The notes below the pieces were generated by a model that saw nothing but the letters and a program-made list of their open reading frames with translations, was not told where the DNA came from and did not search any database. A stretch of 64,000 nt of DNA from the NCBI RefSeq assembly GCF_001458315.1, contig NZ_CYRX01000033.1:1-64000 (forward strand). The letters run 5' to 3'. Shown here in pieces: positions 35,060 to 44,899 of the stretch. Numbering within the stretch: position 1 is the first letter of the stretch; the number at the start of each line of letters is the position of its first letter. Source of the stretch: Thalassobacter stenotrophicus. Its GTDB lineage: Bacteria > Pseudomonadota > Alphaproteobacteria > Rhodobacterales > Rhodobacteraceae. The translations under genes and the position numbers were made by a program.

Positions 35060-36628
35060 ATGTCTGACGTGCAAACTCTTCAACAGGGGCGGTCCGACGG
35101 GGCCGCCCTTGCTATTGAATTGAGGGGAATTTCCAAGTCCTTTGGCCCCGTGCAGGCCAACAAGGATATCTCAATTCAGGTCGCAAAAGGCACGATTCAC
35201 GGGATTATTGGTGAAAACGGCGCGGGTAAATCCACGCTGATGTCGATCTTGTATGGGTTCTACAAAGCCGATGCAGGCGAGATTTTTGTCGGTGGTCAAA
35301 AGACCGCAATCCCCGACAGTCAGGCGGCGATTGCTGCGGGCATCGGGATGGTGTTCCAGCACTTTAAACTGGTTGAGAATTTCACAGTTTTGGAAAACGT
35401 GATCCTAGGTGCTGAGGAAGGCGGGCTGCTGAAGCCGTCCCTTGGCAAGGCGCGCAAACTGTTGGGCCAGCTGGCCAAAGACTATGAGATGGACGTTGAC
35501 CCTGACGCGGTCATTGAGGACCTTTCGGTCGGTCTGCACCAGCGGGTTGAGATCCTGAAGGCGCTGTATCGACAGGCGGATATCTTGATTTTGGATGAGC
35601 CGACGGGTGTGTTGACCCCGTCTGAGGCAGATCATTTGTTTCGTATTCTCAAAGGGCTACGGGACCAGGGCAAGACGATTATTCTGATCACCCACAAGCT
35701 GCGTGAGATCATGGATATCACGGATACCGTGAGCGTGATGCGCCGCGGTGAGATGACCGCGACCGTTAAAACACGCGACACCAGCCCCGAGCAATTGGCG
35801 GAATTGATGGTGGGGCGCAAAGTGCTTTTGCGGGTCGACAAGGTGCCCGCCACCCCGGGCAAGACAGTGCTTGAGGTTGAAAACCTGAGGGTGCGCGACG
35901 CGCAGGGGGTTGAGCGGCTTAAGGGCGTGAGTTTGGACATCCGCGCGGGCGAGGTTTTGGGCATTGCTGGCGTGGCTGGCAATGGTCAGTCCGAGCTATT
36001 GGAGGTGCTGGGTGGATATGCCACCGGTGATGGTGTCGTTCGGCTAAATGGACAGGCGATTGATCTGTCTGGACGGTACTCTGACGGTCGGTCGCGCCGC
36101 GCGAGCGGCATTGCCCATGTGCCCGAGGATCGGCAGCGTGAAGGCCTGATCATGGACTATCATGCGTGGGAAAACACCGGTTTTGGCTACCATCACGATC
36201 CTGCGTACAGCAGCGGCATTTTCATGAATAATCGGGCTCTGAAGCAGGACACGATCGACAAGATGGAGCGGTTTGACGTGCGCCCGCCCAACCCGAATTT
36301 GCAGGCCAAAAGTTTTTCTGGCGGCAATCAGCAAAAGATCGTTGTCGCGCGTGAGATCGAGCGCAACCCGGACCTTTTGTTGATCGGTCAGCCGACGCGC
36401 GGCGTGGATATTGGGGCGATTGAGTTCATTCACAAGCAGATCGTTGCCCTGCGTGATGCAGGCAAGGCGGTGCTTTTGGTGTCGGTCGAGTTGGATGAAA
36501 TTATGGCTCTATCAGACCGCATCGCAGTGATGTTTGACGGCCAAATCATGGGCGAACGTCTACCGTCCGAGACCAATGAGACAGAGCTTGGCCTGTTGAT
36601 GGCTGGCGTTCAGCAGGGAGCCGCGTGA
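35060..36628 (+). CDS. Nucleoside ABC transporter ATP-binding protein
   Basis: A double ATPase of 522 residues, as in ribose/NupO-type importers. The first domain has GENGAGKSTLM and DLSVGLHQRVEILKALYR, with LDEPTGVLTP. The second has GVAGNGQSELLEV, SFSGGNQQKIVVAREIERNPDLLLIGQPTRGVDIGA. The second Walker A is degenerate (GNGQSE), as usual in this family. Overlaps the permease by ATGA-type coupling (start 36625). Confidence 0.94.
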   Translation: MSDVQTLQQGRSDGAALAIELRGISKSFGPVQANKDISIQVAKGTIHGIIGENGAGKSTLMSILYGFYKADAGEIFVGGQKTAIPDSQAAIAAGIGMVFQHFKLVENFTVLENVILGAEEGGLLKPSLGKARKLLGQLAKDYEMDVDPDAVIEDLSVGLHQRVEILKALYRQADILILDEPTGVLTPSEADHLFRILKGLRDQGKTIILITHKLREIMDITDTVSVMRRGEMTATVKTRDTSPEQLAELMVGRKVLLRVDKVPATPGKTVLEVENLRVRDAQGVERLKGVSLDIRAGEVLGIAGVAGNGQSELLEVLGGYATGDGVVRLNGQAIDLSGRYSDGRSRRASGIAHVPEDRQREGLIMDYHAWENTGFGYHHDPAYSSGIFMNNRALKQDTIDKMERFDVRPPNPNLQAKSFSGGNQQKIVVAREIERNPDLLLIGQPTRGVDIGAIEFIHKQIVALRDAGKAVLLVSVELDEIMALSDRIAVMFDGQIMGERLPSETNETELGLLMAGVQQGAA

Positions 36629-37704
36629 TGCCCAAATGGGTGGATATCCTTTTGATCCCGCTGATCAATTTGGCTTTGGCCTTGTTCGTGTCCGGGCTGG
36701 TTGTGGCCTATATCGGTGAGAACCCGTTTGAGGCCGTTGCGATCCTTGTGAAGGGGGCCGTCGGGTCGCCCTATGGCTGGGGTTATACGCTATATTACAC
36801 CACCAATTTCATCTTCACCGGGTTGGCCGTCGCCGTGGCATTCCATGCGCGGTTGTTCAACATCGGGGGCGAAGGCCAAGCGGGCCTTGGCGGGCTGGGC
36901 GTGGCGTTGGTGCTGTTGGCTTTGCCGTGGCCGCACTGGTCCATCGCGCTTTTGGCGGCGATGGTGGGGGCAATGGCGTTCGGCGCATTTTGGGCTGCGA
37001 TCCCGGCATATTTGTTGGCCAAGCGGGGCAGTCACATCGTGATTACCACGATTATGTTCAACTTCATTGCCTCTGCGTTACTGGTGTATTTGTTGGTTAA
37101 CGTGATTAAGGTCCCAGGCTCCATGTCGCCCGAGACTGCGCGGTTTGGCGTGTCATTGCCCAATGCAAATGACGTGTTGCCGTGGGTTGGGTTTCCCCGG
37201 TCAACGCCATTGAACGTTACATTCGTCGTGGCGTTGCTGGCCTGTGTTGCGGTTTGGGTTTTGATCTGGCGCACGCGATTGGGCTATGAGATCCGCGCCT
37301 ACGGACATTCAGAACCTGCGGCCTTGTACGCAGGTATTTCGCCGGTTCGGATCATCATGGTGACGATGCTTATTTCGGGCGGATTGTCCGGGTTGATGGC
37401 GATCAATGCGGTCATGGGAGAGGCCGAACGGCTGGTCCTAGACCCTGTGCAGGGCGCGGGATTTGTGGGCATCGCAGTGGCGCTGATGGGGCGCTCGCAT
37501 CCTGTTGGTGTTTTCCTCGCGGCGCTACTGTTTGGGATGTTGTATCAGGGCGGGGCCGAGTTGGAATTTGAACGCCCCGCGATCACCCGTGAGATGATTG
37601 TGGTTATTCAGGCTTTGGTCATTTTGTTTACCGGTGCGCTCGACAATATGGTGCGCTCTCCGGTTGAACGGTTCTTTGTGAACCTGAACAAGAGGGCCGC
37701 GTGA
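36625..37704 (+). CDS. Nucleoside ABC transporter permease 1
   Basis: A 359-residue inner-membrane subunit (BPD_transp_2 family) with about nine helices. Visible are ALALFVSGLVVAYIGENPFEA, the AFHARLFNIGGEGQ motif and GGLSGLMAINAVMGE. Overlaps both neighbours by 4 nt, indicating strict co-translation. Confidence 0.92.
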   Translation: MMPKWVDILLIPLINLALALFVSGLVVAYIGENPFEAVAILVKGAVGSPYGWGYTLYYTTNFIFTGLAVAVAFHARLFNIGGEGQAGLGGLGVALVLLALPWPHWSIALLAAMVGAMAFGAFWAAIPAYLLAKRGSHIVITTIMFNFIASALLVYLLVNVIKVPGSMSPETARFGVSLPNANDVLPWVGFPRSTPLNVTFVVALLACVAVWVLIWRTRLGYEIRAYGHSEPAALYAGISPVRIIMVTMLISGGLSGLMAINAVMGEAERLVLDPVQGAGFVGIAVALMGRSHPVGVFLAALLFGMLYQGGAELEFERPAITREMIVVIQALVILFTGALDNMVRSPVERFFVNLNKRAA

Positions 37705-38669
37705 TGGACCTGCTCGGAGTGCTTCAAATCTTGGACAGCACGGTGCGTATGGCGACACCTTTGCTGCTGGCGTGTCTTGCGGGATTGTTCTCAGAACGGG
37801 CTGGGATTTTCGACATCGGGCTTGAGGGCAAGATGCTGATGGCCGCGTTTTTTGCCGCCGCCTTTGCCGCCTTTACGGGCAATGTCTGGATCGGGCTTCT
37901 GGCGGCTATTGCAGCGTCGCTTGCTCTGTCGCTGTTGCACGGTTTGGCGTCCATTACCTTCCGCGGGAACCAGTTGATTTCGGGTGTTGCGATCAACTTT
38001 TTGGCGGCGGGTGTGACGGTAGTCATCGGGCAGGCGTGGTTTGATTTGGGGGGGCGGACCCCGGCCCTAGAGGGGGCAGGCCGGTTCCAAGAGGTGACGC
38101 TTCCCTTCGCAGACGCCTTGGCGCCAGTGCCGGTTTTTGGCCCCATCTATGCCGAGCTGATCTCAGGTCATTCACCCCTCGTTTACGTGGCGCTTTTGTT
38201 CGTTCCGCTTAGCTGGTGGGTCTTGTTTCGCACGCGGTTTGGCCTGCGCCTGCGCGCGGTGGGGGAAAACCCCGCAGCGGTGGATACCGCAGGTGTTTCG
38301 GTTGTTGCTTTGCGGTTCTATGCGGTTGGTATTTGTGGCGTTTTGTGCGGTATTGCAGGGGCTTATCTTGCGACCGGCCTTGCGGCGGGCTTCGTTAAGG
38401 ACATGTCTGCCGGGCGCGGGTTCATCGCGCTTGCGGCGCTTATTTTTGCGAAATGGCGGCCGTGGTACGCGCTTTATGCGTGCTTGTTGTTCGGTTTCCT
38501 TGAGGCCATTGGAAACCGCTTCCAATCAATCGAACTGCTGGGTATCGCGGTGCCGTCGCAGTTCATGCAGGCGTTGCCCTATATCCTGACGGTTGTGATC
38601 CTCGCGGGTTTTGTGGGCAAGGCGATCCCGCCCCGCGCCGGAGGCGAACCTTATGTCAAAGAACGCTGA
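37701..38669 (+). CDS. Nucleoside ABC transporter permease 2
   Basis: The second permease, 322 residues and about nine helices. It has SERAGIFDIGLEGKMLMAAF and SGVAINFLAAG, both typical of the paired NupQ-type subunits, and AGAYLATGLAAGFVKDMSAGRGFIALAALIF near the end. Its last 17 bp overlap the phosphorylase gene. Confidence 0.92.
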   Translation: MMDLLGVLQILDSTVRMATPLLLACLAGLFSERAGIFDIGLEGKMLMAAFFAAAFAAFTGNVWIGLLAAIAASLALSLLHGLASITFRGNQLISGVAINFLAAGVTVVIGQAWFDLGGRTPALEGAGRFQEVTLPFADALAPVPVFGPIYAELISGHSPLVYVALLFVPLSWWVLFRTRFGLRLRAVGENPAAVDTAGVSVVALRFYAVGICGVLCGIAGAYLATGLAAGFVKDMSAGRGFIALAALIFAKWRPWYALYACLLFGFLEAIGNRFQSIELLGIAVPSQFMQALPYILTVVILAGFVGKAIPPRAGGEPYVKER

Positions 38670-39456
38670 GGTACTGGCCGCGCAAATCCGCGCGATTGCA
38701 GGTGATGCGCCGGTACGGTTTGGGCTGATCCTCGGCTCTGGCCTTGGTCATCTGGCGGAGGCTGTGGACGGGGTCAGCATTCCGTATGCCGAGCTAAATG
38801 GCTTCCCGCACGCAGGTGTGTCCGGTCACTCGCCGCACCTTGTGATTGGTGAGCTGGAGGGGCAGCGCGTAGCGATCTTTGGCGGCCGGGCACACTACTA
38901 TGAAAACGGACGCGGCGACGCGATGCGCTTGCCGCTTGAGGTGCTGAAGGCGCTTGGCGCTGAGGCCGTTTTGCTGACGAACGCGGCGGGGTCACTTCAT
39001 CCAGAGATTGATCCCGGCGACATTATGTTGCTGTCGGACCACATTAACTTTTCTGGGCTGAATCCGTTAATTGGTGAGCCCACCGATGCGCGCTTTGTGC
39101 CGATGACGGATGCCCATGATACGACCCTAAGGGCGCAGCTGCGGTCAGCGGCGCAGGCGCAAGAAGTTGACTTGGCCGAAGGCGTCTACGCTTGGTATTC
39201 GGGCCCGTCATTTGAGACCCCCGCCGAAATCAGAGCCATTCATACGCTTGGGGCTGACGCTGTTGGCATGTCGACGGTGCCCGAAGTAATCCTTGCTCGG
39301 TTCTTGGGGCTGCGGGTGGCCGCGATCTCAACGATTACGAACAAGGCCGCTGGCCTGTCGAATGAAAAGATTAGTCATGAGCATACCAAGGCGATGGCTC
39401 CGCTTGGCGCGGCAAAGCTGGAAAAGGTCCTCCGACAGTTTTTGCGCAACCTTTAG
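38653..39456 (+). CDS. Purine nucleoside phosphorylase, trimeric class II type
   Basis: Phosphorolyses inosine and guanosine after import. The 267-residue protein has FGLILGSGLGHLAEAVDG (phosphate loop), HSPHLVIGELEGQRVAIFGGRAHYYENG, LLTNAAGSLHPEIDPGDIMLLSDHINFSG and YSGPSFETPAEIRAI. These are hallmarks of the trimeric PNP family, unrelated in length and motif to the DeoD protein at 23076. ATG 38653 lies after GGAGG and gives the normal N-terminus. Confidence 0.95.
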   Translation: MSKNAEVLAAQIRAIAGDAPVRFGLILGSGLGHLAEAVDGVSIPYAELNGFPHAGVSGHSPHLVIGELEGQRVAIFGGRAHYYENGRGDAMRLPLEVLKALGAEAVLLTNAAGSLHPEIDPGDIMLLSDHINFSGLNPLIGEPTDARFVPMTDAHDTTLRAQLRSAAQAQEVDLAEGVYAWYSGPSFETPAEIRAIHTLGADAVGMSTVPEVILARFLGLRVAAISTITNKAAGLSNEKISHEHTKAMAPLGAAKLEKVLRQFLRNL

Positions 39457-39495
39457 GTCCAGTTTCTGCGGGCCCATCGTGCCACTTTCGAAATT

Positions 39496-39515
39496 GAGGC
39501 GCTGCGTCTCATTTT
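39496..39515 (+). terminator. Weak terminator after the phosphorylase gene
   Basis: Stem GAGGCG/CGTCTC with a 3-nt loop, one G-T pair, followed by ATTTT. Confidence 0.35.
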
Positions 39516-39589
39516 CCCGGTCGTTGGGTTTGCTTTTCATCCGGTAATCGGCTTTTAAGGGGAAAAGCCACGCCTGGTGGACCCAGCCA

Positions 39590-40510
39590 ATGCAAATTTA
39601 CCTGCCAATTGCCGAAGTTTCGGTGAACGCCTTCCTCCTTTTGGGATTGGGAGGGATCGTCGGAGTGCTGTCCGGCATGTTTGGCGTGGGCGGTGGGTTC
39701 CTTATGACGCCACTGCTGTTTTTCATCGGCATTCCCCCAGCTGTCGCCGTGGCGACTGAGGCGAACCAGATCGTCGCTTCGTCCTTTTCCGGGGTGTTGG
39801 CGCACCTGAAACGACAGACTGTCGACCTCCGAATGGGCGGGGTTTTGCTGGTTGGCGGCCTTGTGGGGGCAGCCGTCGGTGTGGAGGTTTTCACGCTTTT
39901 GCGCGAAATGGGCCAAGTCGATCTGCTGGTTAAGCTGTGCTACGTCGTCTTCCTGGGGCTTATCGGCGGCTTGATGTTCATCGAAAGCCTGCGCGCGATC
40001 CGACGGTCCCGGGCGCCCGGCACGACCAAGGTCATCCGCAAGCAGCGCACATGGATCCACGCGCTGCCGTTCAAGATGAAGTTCCGCACATCTGGTCTCT
40101 ATATCTCGGTCATTCCGCCGCTTGTTGTGGGTGTTTTGGTCGGGATTTTGGCCGCGATCATGGGTGTTGGCGGTGGGTTCATCATGGTGCCCGCGATGAT
40201 CTATATCCTTGGTATGCCGACAAAAGTCGTTGTTGGAACGTCGCTGTTCCAGATCATTTTTGTGACCGCGTTTACCACGCTGCTGCACGCGACGACGAAC
40301 TACACGGTCGACATGATCCTTGCGGTTCTGTTGTTGATTGGCGGCGTGATCGGCGCGCAAATTGGTGCGCGGATTGGCGTGAAGCTGAAGGCGGAGCAGC
40401 TGCGTATCCTGCTCGCGATCATGGTGCTTGCGGTATGCGGCAAGCTGGCGCTGGATCTACTGCTGACACCGGCTGAAATCTACTCAATCGGGACGGGGGG
40501 GCACGGCTGA
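39590..40510 (+). CDS. Sulfite exporter TauE/SafE family protein
   Basis: A 306-residue inner-membrane protein with about eight helices. The duplicated family motif is present in both halves: GVLSGMFGVGGGFLMTPLLFFIGIPPAVAVATEANQ and ILAAIMGVGGGFIMVPAMIYILGMPTKVVVGTSL. The family moves sulfite, sulfoacetate or other organic anions; the ligand is not known here. Its stop overlaps the next ATG by one base. Confidence 0.9.
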   Translation: MQIYLPIAEVSVNAFLLLGLGGIVGVLSGMFGVGGGFLMTPLLFFIGIPPAVAVATEANQIVASSFSGVLAHLKRQTVDLRMGGVLLVGGLVGAAVGVEVFTLLREMGQVDLLVKLCYVVFLGLIGGLMFIESLRAIRRSRAPGTTKVIRKQRTWIHALPFKMKFRTSGLYISVIPPLVVGVLVGILAAIMGVGGGFIMVPAMIYILGMPTKVVVGTSLFQIIFVTAFTTLLHATTNYTVDMILAVLLLIGGVIGAQIGARIGVKLKAEQLRILLAIMVLAVCGKLALDLLLTPAEIYSIGTGGHG

Positions 40511-41277
40511 TGCGCAGGCTGTTTGCCCTTCTTTGTCTATTGTTGCCCACGCAGGTTCACGCCTTTGCGGCTGAGGATGTCGTGGCCGACCTGAGCCAGA
40601 ACCGCGTGTCGATTAACACCAGTTTTGATGGCTCTGAAATCCTCGTGTTTGGCGCGGTCAAACGGTCCCGCCCGGTGCCGGTTGGCACGCCCTCGCTTGA
40701 GGTGATCATCACCGTCAGTGGCCCGTCTGAGCCGGTTACCGTGCGGAAAAAAGACCGGCGTCTCGGGATTTGGGTTAACACGGAGTCGGTTGATATTGAT
40801 GCCGCGCCAAGCTTTTACGCGGTCGCAACATCCGGTGCGCTGGGTGATGTGTTAACCGAGACCGAAGATCAGCGTCACAAGGTGTCTGTTGCGCGTGCCA
40901 TTCGGTCCGTTGGCGCGCCTGCCTCAATTTCTGACGCGCAGTCCTTTACCGAAGCATTAATGCGTATTCGCGCCAATGATGAGCTGTATGTTACCTCCGA
41001 AGGCTCGGTCGAACTGGTACAAGAGACGCTGTTTAATACAGAAATTCGATTGCCCGCTAATCTGGTGGAAGGCGCCTATGAGACCCGGATTTTCCTAACC
41101 CGCGGGGGTGAGGTGACGGCCATTTACAATGATGTCATTGAGGTTAGCAAAGTCGGGCTAGAGCGTTTCATTTACAACCTCGCGCACGAACAGCCGCTGA
41201 TTTACGGCCTGCTGTCATTGTTTATTGCGATTTCGGCGGGGTGGTTGGCCTCTGCGGTGTTCCGATTTATCCGTTGA
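40510..41277 (+). CDS. TIGR02186 family membrane-anchored protein
   Basis: A 255-residue protein with a signal peptide (MRRLFALLCLLLPTQVHA), a beta-rich periplasmic domain beginning EDVVADLSQNRVSINTSFDGSEILVFGAV, and a C-terminal anchor (PLIYGLLSLFIAISAGWLASAVF). It matches the conserved alphaproteobacterial family TIGR02186 of unknown function, which is regularly paired with TauE-type exporters. The TGATG overlap supports a joint role. Confidence 0.85.
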   Translation: MRRLFALLCLLLPTQVHAFAAEDVVADLSQNRVSINTSFDGSEILVFGAVKRSRPVPVGTPSLEVIITVSGPSEPVTVRKKDRRLGIWVNTESVDIDAAPSFYAVATSGALGDVLTETEDQRHKVSVARAIRSVGAPASISDAQSFTEALMRIRANDELYVTSEGSVELVQETLFNTEIRLPANLVEGAYETRIFLTRGGEVTAIYNDVIEVSKVGLERFIYNLAHEQPLIYGLLSLFIAISAGWLASAVFRFIR

Positions 41278-41309
41278 AAATCAACGTTCTGCGTTAAATG
41301 TAAATATCG

Positions 41310-41324
41310 TTAACAGCCTGTTAA
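41310..41324 (+). promoter_or_regulatory. Perfect CtrA box before the hybrid kinase
   Basis: TTAA-CAGCCTG-TTAA matches the CtrA consensus TTAA-N7-TTAA exactly. It lies 51 bp before the TTG start at 41375 in an AT-rich stretch. Confidence 0.6.
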
Positions 41325-41374
41325 TCCTTCAGCCTTAAAACCGAAAAACGGTTCATGGGAAAAGGCTTGGATGT

Positions 41375-43873
41375 TTGGAACAGCATTGGACTAGGCTTAG
41401 AGGCCAAAGGCTTCTTAATAAGGCGTTTTTACCCGCTTGGATCGTGTTTGGGGTCTTTTTGATCAGTTTTGCCTTCATCGAACGGCAAACGCATATCATT
41501 CATACACAGACAGAACGTGCGGAGGTGCTCAAATCCGTTGGTGAGGTGCAATCCAGAATGGAGGGCATCATTCATTCCGACCTACAGCTTTTGCGTGGCC
41601 TAGTCGCCAGCGTGTCACTGCATCCCGAGATGAACCAAGAGGAATTCAGCGCGCTCTCGCACCTGGTTGTTGATGGTAATGACGATTTCTACGGGATCGC
41701 GATTGCCCCCGATTTGATCGTCACGCTAATTCATCCGATCGAAAGGCATCAAAATGTTATCGGGCTGAATTTTAATGAAAATGCTGCAATTTCCCAGTTG
41801 GCTGAGCAGGCGCGTATCACGCGCGATCTGGTATTTTCGGGTCCGTTTGAGTTGCTGAAAAGTGGTGGCACAGGTTTCGCCGCGCGGTTCCCCATTTTTG
41901 TCGAACGCGACGGGGTCGAGGTGTTTTGGGGCATCGTTTCTAGCGTCTTAGATGAATATCACTTGTACGATCGTGCGGGGATTTTGGACCCTGAGCTAGG
42001 GTTGTCTTTCGCGATACGTGGACGAAACGGTCTAGGCGCCAGTGGTGATGTTTTTTTTGGCGATGAAGAGATTTTTAACTCTGATGCGGTACTCAGCACG
42101 ATCAATCTGCCGGTGGGGTCATGGCAGCTTGCGGCTATTCCGCAGGCTGGCTGGTCCACGTCGCATTTTGCCAGCTGGTGGGTCCGTGTGCCTGTCATTT
42201 TGGTTGGGCTCTTGGTGCTTGTTCCCACATTTTTGATGTGCAGTATCTCACAGCAGCGAAACGTGATGGTCAAATCGCTGTCTCGCAACGAACGCCAGCT
42301 TCGTGACCAAGCCCAAGAGCTGAAAAAACTATCCACAGTGGTTGAGTCTGCGTCTGATAGTGTTGTGATAAATGACAAATTTGGCCGCATTCAATGGGTG
42401 AACAAAGCATTTACCGATATGACTGGCTACAGTTTTGAGGAAGCCGTGGGCCAAGATCCCGCGAACATCCTTGATGGGCCAGAAACCAATCGTGAGACAA
42501 TCCGTCAAATCCACGAACACATCGAACGTGGCGAACCCTTCCGTACCGAAATTGTGAATTACGCTAAGGACGGGCGTAAATTTTGGATTGAGACATATTT
42601 GGTGCCGACGCGGGATGAAAAGGGTGAGCTGTTGTTCACCGCTGCCATTGAGCGAGATATCACCGCGACAAAGCGTCAGGAACACGAGCTCGCCGAGGCA
42701 AGGAATGTTGCCGAAAGGGCGACAGAAGCCAAATCCGCTTTTATCGCCACCATGAGCCACGAAATTCGCACGCCGATGAATGGAATCATCGGAATGTCTG
42801 AACTGCTAAAGGAAAGCAAGCTTCCGCCGGAGGCGCGTGGGCATGTCAAAATCGTGCATGAATCCGCTCAGTCGTTGTTGGCTATCATTAACGATATTCT
42901 CGATCTCTCTAGCCTTGAGGCCGGCAAGCTAGAAATCTCATCGCATGATTTTGACCTCAGAAAATGTATCGAAGGGGCCGTGGGGCTGGTGCGCGCGACA
43001 GCCCTGAACAAGGGATTGAAGATTGCGGTCGAGATGTCTGATGACCTCCCGTATTTTGTGTCTGGTGATGATGGGCGTATCCGTCAGATTATGCTGAACC
43101 TTCTCGGAAATGCGGTGAAGTTCACCTCCGAAGGTCAAATCACCTTGCGCGCAAATACTGACAAGAAAGACTCCCATCGATTACACATTGAGGTTGAGGA
43201 TACCGGTATTGGCCTCTCGGATGAGCAGATACCCCATGTGTTCGACCGCTTTGCGCAGGCCGACGCAGGTATTGCGCGTAAATTCGGGGGAACAGGCCTT
43301 GGTTTGTCGATCGCTCGCCATTTGGTTCATCAAATGGATGGCGGGATTTCGGTGCGCTCGGCGCTGGGTAAGGGGACGTGCTTTTCCTTCACGATCCAAG
43401 TGGCGCCAGCGGTTGATGTACCGATCATTGAGGCCGTCGAACGCCCAATCGATCTGAGTGTTCTGCGGGGTCTGCGCCTGCTTTTGGTTGAAGACAACGG
43501 CACCAACCGCTTTCTCATTCACCGCTTTCTTAAGGATGCAGGGCTCGAGATTTGGGATGCAAAAGACGGGTTGGAGGGGATTGATGTCTTTGAGCAGGTC
43601 CAGCCTGACATTGTGTTAATGGATATGTCGATGCCCAAGCTGGACGGTGTCGAGGCGACGCGCCGCATTCGTGCGATGAACCTTCCGCAACCGCCGATTA
43701 TCGCCCTTACGGCCAATGCGTTTGAGAGTGACCGTGAAGCATGTTTGAACGCAGGCATGAACGATTTCCTGTCCAAGCCGCTGCAAAAAAAGCAGTTATT
43801 GGCGACGCTTATTGAATGCCTCAAACATCACGAGAGGCATGTTGATATTCCACAGGCGCAGGCCGTGAATTAG
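41375..43873 (+). CDS. Hybrid sensor histidine kinase (CHASE-PAS-HisKA-HATPase-REC)
   Basis: An inner-membrane kinase of 832 residues. The order is TM1 (about 19-35), a periplasmic CHASE domain (about 60-260), TM2 (about 269-290), a PAS domain (about 318-435), HisKA with phospho-His462 in TMSHEIRTPMNG, HATPase with NLLGNAVKFT and GGTGLGLSIA, and a receiver domain with LLLVEDN and phospho-Asp750 in VLMDMSMP. The start is TTG 41375, 9 nt after AAAGG; no in-frame ATG follows the upstream stop. CHASE domains bind small extracellular ligands; the ligand is unknown. A perfect CtrA box lies upstream. Confidence 0.92.
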   Translation: MEQHWTRLRGQRLLNKAFLPAWIVFGVFLISFAFIERQTHIIHTQTERAEVLKSVGEVQSRMEGIIHSDLQLLRGLVASVSLHPEMNQEEFSALSHLVVDGNDDFYGIAIAPDLIVTLIHPIERHQNVIGLNFNENAAISQLAEQARITRDLVFSGPFELLKSGGTGFAARFPIFVERDGVEVFWGIVSSVLDEYHLYDRAGILDPELGLSFAIRGRNGLGASGDVFFGDEEIFNSDAVLSTINLPVGSWQLAAIPQAGWSTSHFASWWVRVPVILVGLLVLVPTFLMCSISQQRNVMVKSLSRNERQLRDQAQELKKLSTVVESASDSVVINDKFGRIQWVNKAFTDMTGYSFEEAVGQDPANILDGPETNRETIRQIHEHIERGEPFRTEIVNYAKDGRKFWIETYLVPTRDEKGELLFTAAIERDITATKRQEHELAEARNVAERATEAKSAFIATMSHEIRTPMNGIIGMSELLKESKLPPEARGHVKIVHESAQSLLAIINDILDLSSLEAGKLEISSHDFDLRKCIEGAVGLVRATALNKGLKIAVEMSDDLPYFVSGDDGRIRQIMLNLLGNAVKFTSEGQITLRANTDKKDSHRLHIEVEDTGIGLSDEQIPHVFDRFAQADAGIARKFGGTGLGLSIARHLVHQMDGGISVRSALGKGTCFSFTIQVAPAVDVPIIEAVERPIDLSVLRGLRLLLVEDNGTNRFLIHRFLKDAGLEIWDAKDGLEGIDVFEQVQPDIVLMDMSMPKLDGVEATRRIRAMNLPQPPIIALTANAFESDREACLNAGMNDFLSKPLQKKQLLATLIECLKHHERHVDIPQAQAVN

Positions 43874-43876
43874 CGT

Positions 43877-44899
43877 TTAGCGCACCATCCCAACGATCTC
43901 GTAGGTTTGTTTGAGGATCGGCTCAGAGAGTTCGCGGGCACGCTCCGCGCCGCGCGCAAGAATGCGGTCAATCTCGGCAGTGTCTTCCATCAAACGGCCC
44001 ATTTCTGTGGAAATCGGGGCGAGTTTGTCCACGGCGATCTCGGCCAAGTCTTGCTTGAAGTAGCCAAACAATTTGCCCGCATTGGCCTCTACGACTGCGG
44101 CGGGGGTTTCTTCGGTCAAGGCGGCCCAGATGTTCACAAGGTTGCGCGCCTCTGGCCGCGCGCCGAGGCCATCCAGCGTTTCGGGCAGCGGATCGGGATC
44201 AGTCTTGGCCTTTTTGATCTTTTTCGCGATTTGGTCGGCCGTATCCGTCAGGTTGATCCGGGTCATGTCCGATGGGTCCGACTTTGACATCTTCTTGGTG
44301 CCGTCGCGCAGGTTCATCACCCGGGTCGCGGCCCCTTCAATCACTGGCTCAGTGATCGGAAAGAAATCTACGCCAAAGTCGTGGTTGAACTTGGCGGCGA
44401 TATCGCGCGTCAGCTCAAGGTGTTGTTTTTGGTCCTCACCCACTGGGACGTGCGTTGCGTGATAAATCAGAATGTCAGCCGCCATGAGCGCGGGATACGC
44501 GAACAGCCCAAGGGACGCGCCTTCGGCATTTTCGCCTGCTTTGTCTTTCCATTGGGTCATGCGGCCCATCCAGCCCATGCGCGCCACACAATTGAAAATC
44601 CAAGCCAATTGCGCGTGCTCGGGGACTTGTGATTGGTTGAACAGGATCGATTTTTCGGGGTCGATCCCGCTAGCGATAAAGCCCGCGCACAATTCCCGCG
44701 TGTTGTGGCGCAATGCGGCAGGATCGTTCAGCACGGTCGTGATCGCGTGTAGGTCCACCATGCAATAAACAGTCTCGAACGAGCCTTCGTTTTGCATATC
44801 CACGAACCGCTTCATCGCGCCCAGATAATTGCCCAGCGTCAAACCGCCCGACGGTTGGATGCCGGAAAAAACGCGCTTGGTGAATTGGGCTTCGGACAT
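43877..44899 (-). CDS. trpS: Tryptophanyl-tRNA synthetase
   Basis: Charges tRNA-Trp. The 340-residue class I synthetase has the HIGH-equivalent in [36 protein letters not shown] for substrate binding, and the KMSKS motif in [13 protein letters not shown]. Ends 4 bp from the kinase stop, on the opposite strand. Neighbours murJ and glnD as in many alphaproteobacteria, but separated from them by the rhomboid gene. Confidence 0.97.
   Translation of the reverse strand: MSEAQFTKRVFSGIQPSGGLTLGNYLGAMKRFVDMQNEGSFETVYCMVDLHAITTVLNDPAALRHNTRELCAGFIASGIDPEKSILFNQSQVPEHAQLAWIFNCVARMGWMGRMTQWKDKAGENAEGASLGLFAYPALMAADILIYHATHVPVGEDQKQHLELTRDIAAKFNHDFGVDFFPITEPVIEGAATRVMNLRDGTKKMSKSDPSDMTRINLTDTADQIAKKIKKAKTDPDPLPETLDGLGARPEARNLVNIWAALTEETPAAVVEANAGKLFGYFKQDLAEIAVDKLAPISTEMGRLMEDTAEIDRILARGAERARELSEPILKQTYEIVGMVR

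Noticed and set aside
39509-40360. Long minus-strand open frame opposite the TauE-type gene
   Set aside because: It is compositionally biased antisense of a clear transporter gene, with no recognisable domain.
41371-41394. ATG-initiated 7-codon frame just before the hybrid kinase
   Set aside because: Out of frame with the kinase and ends at once; the kinase must start at TTG 41375.
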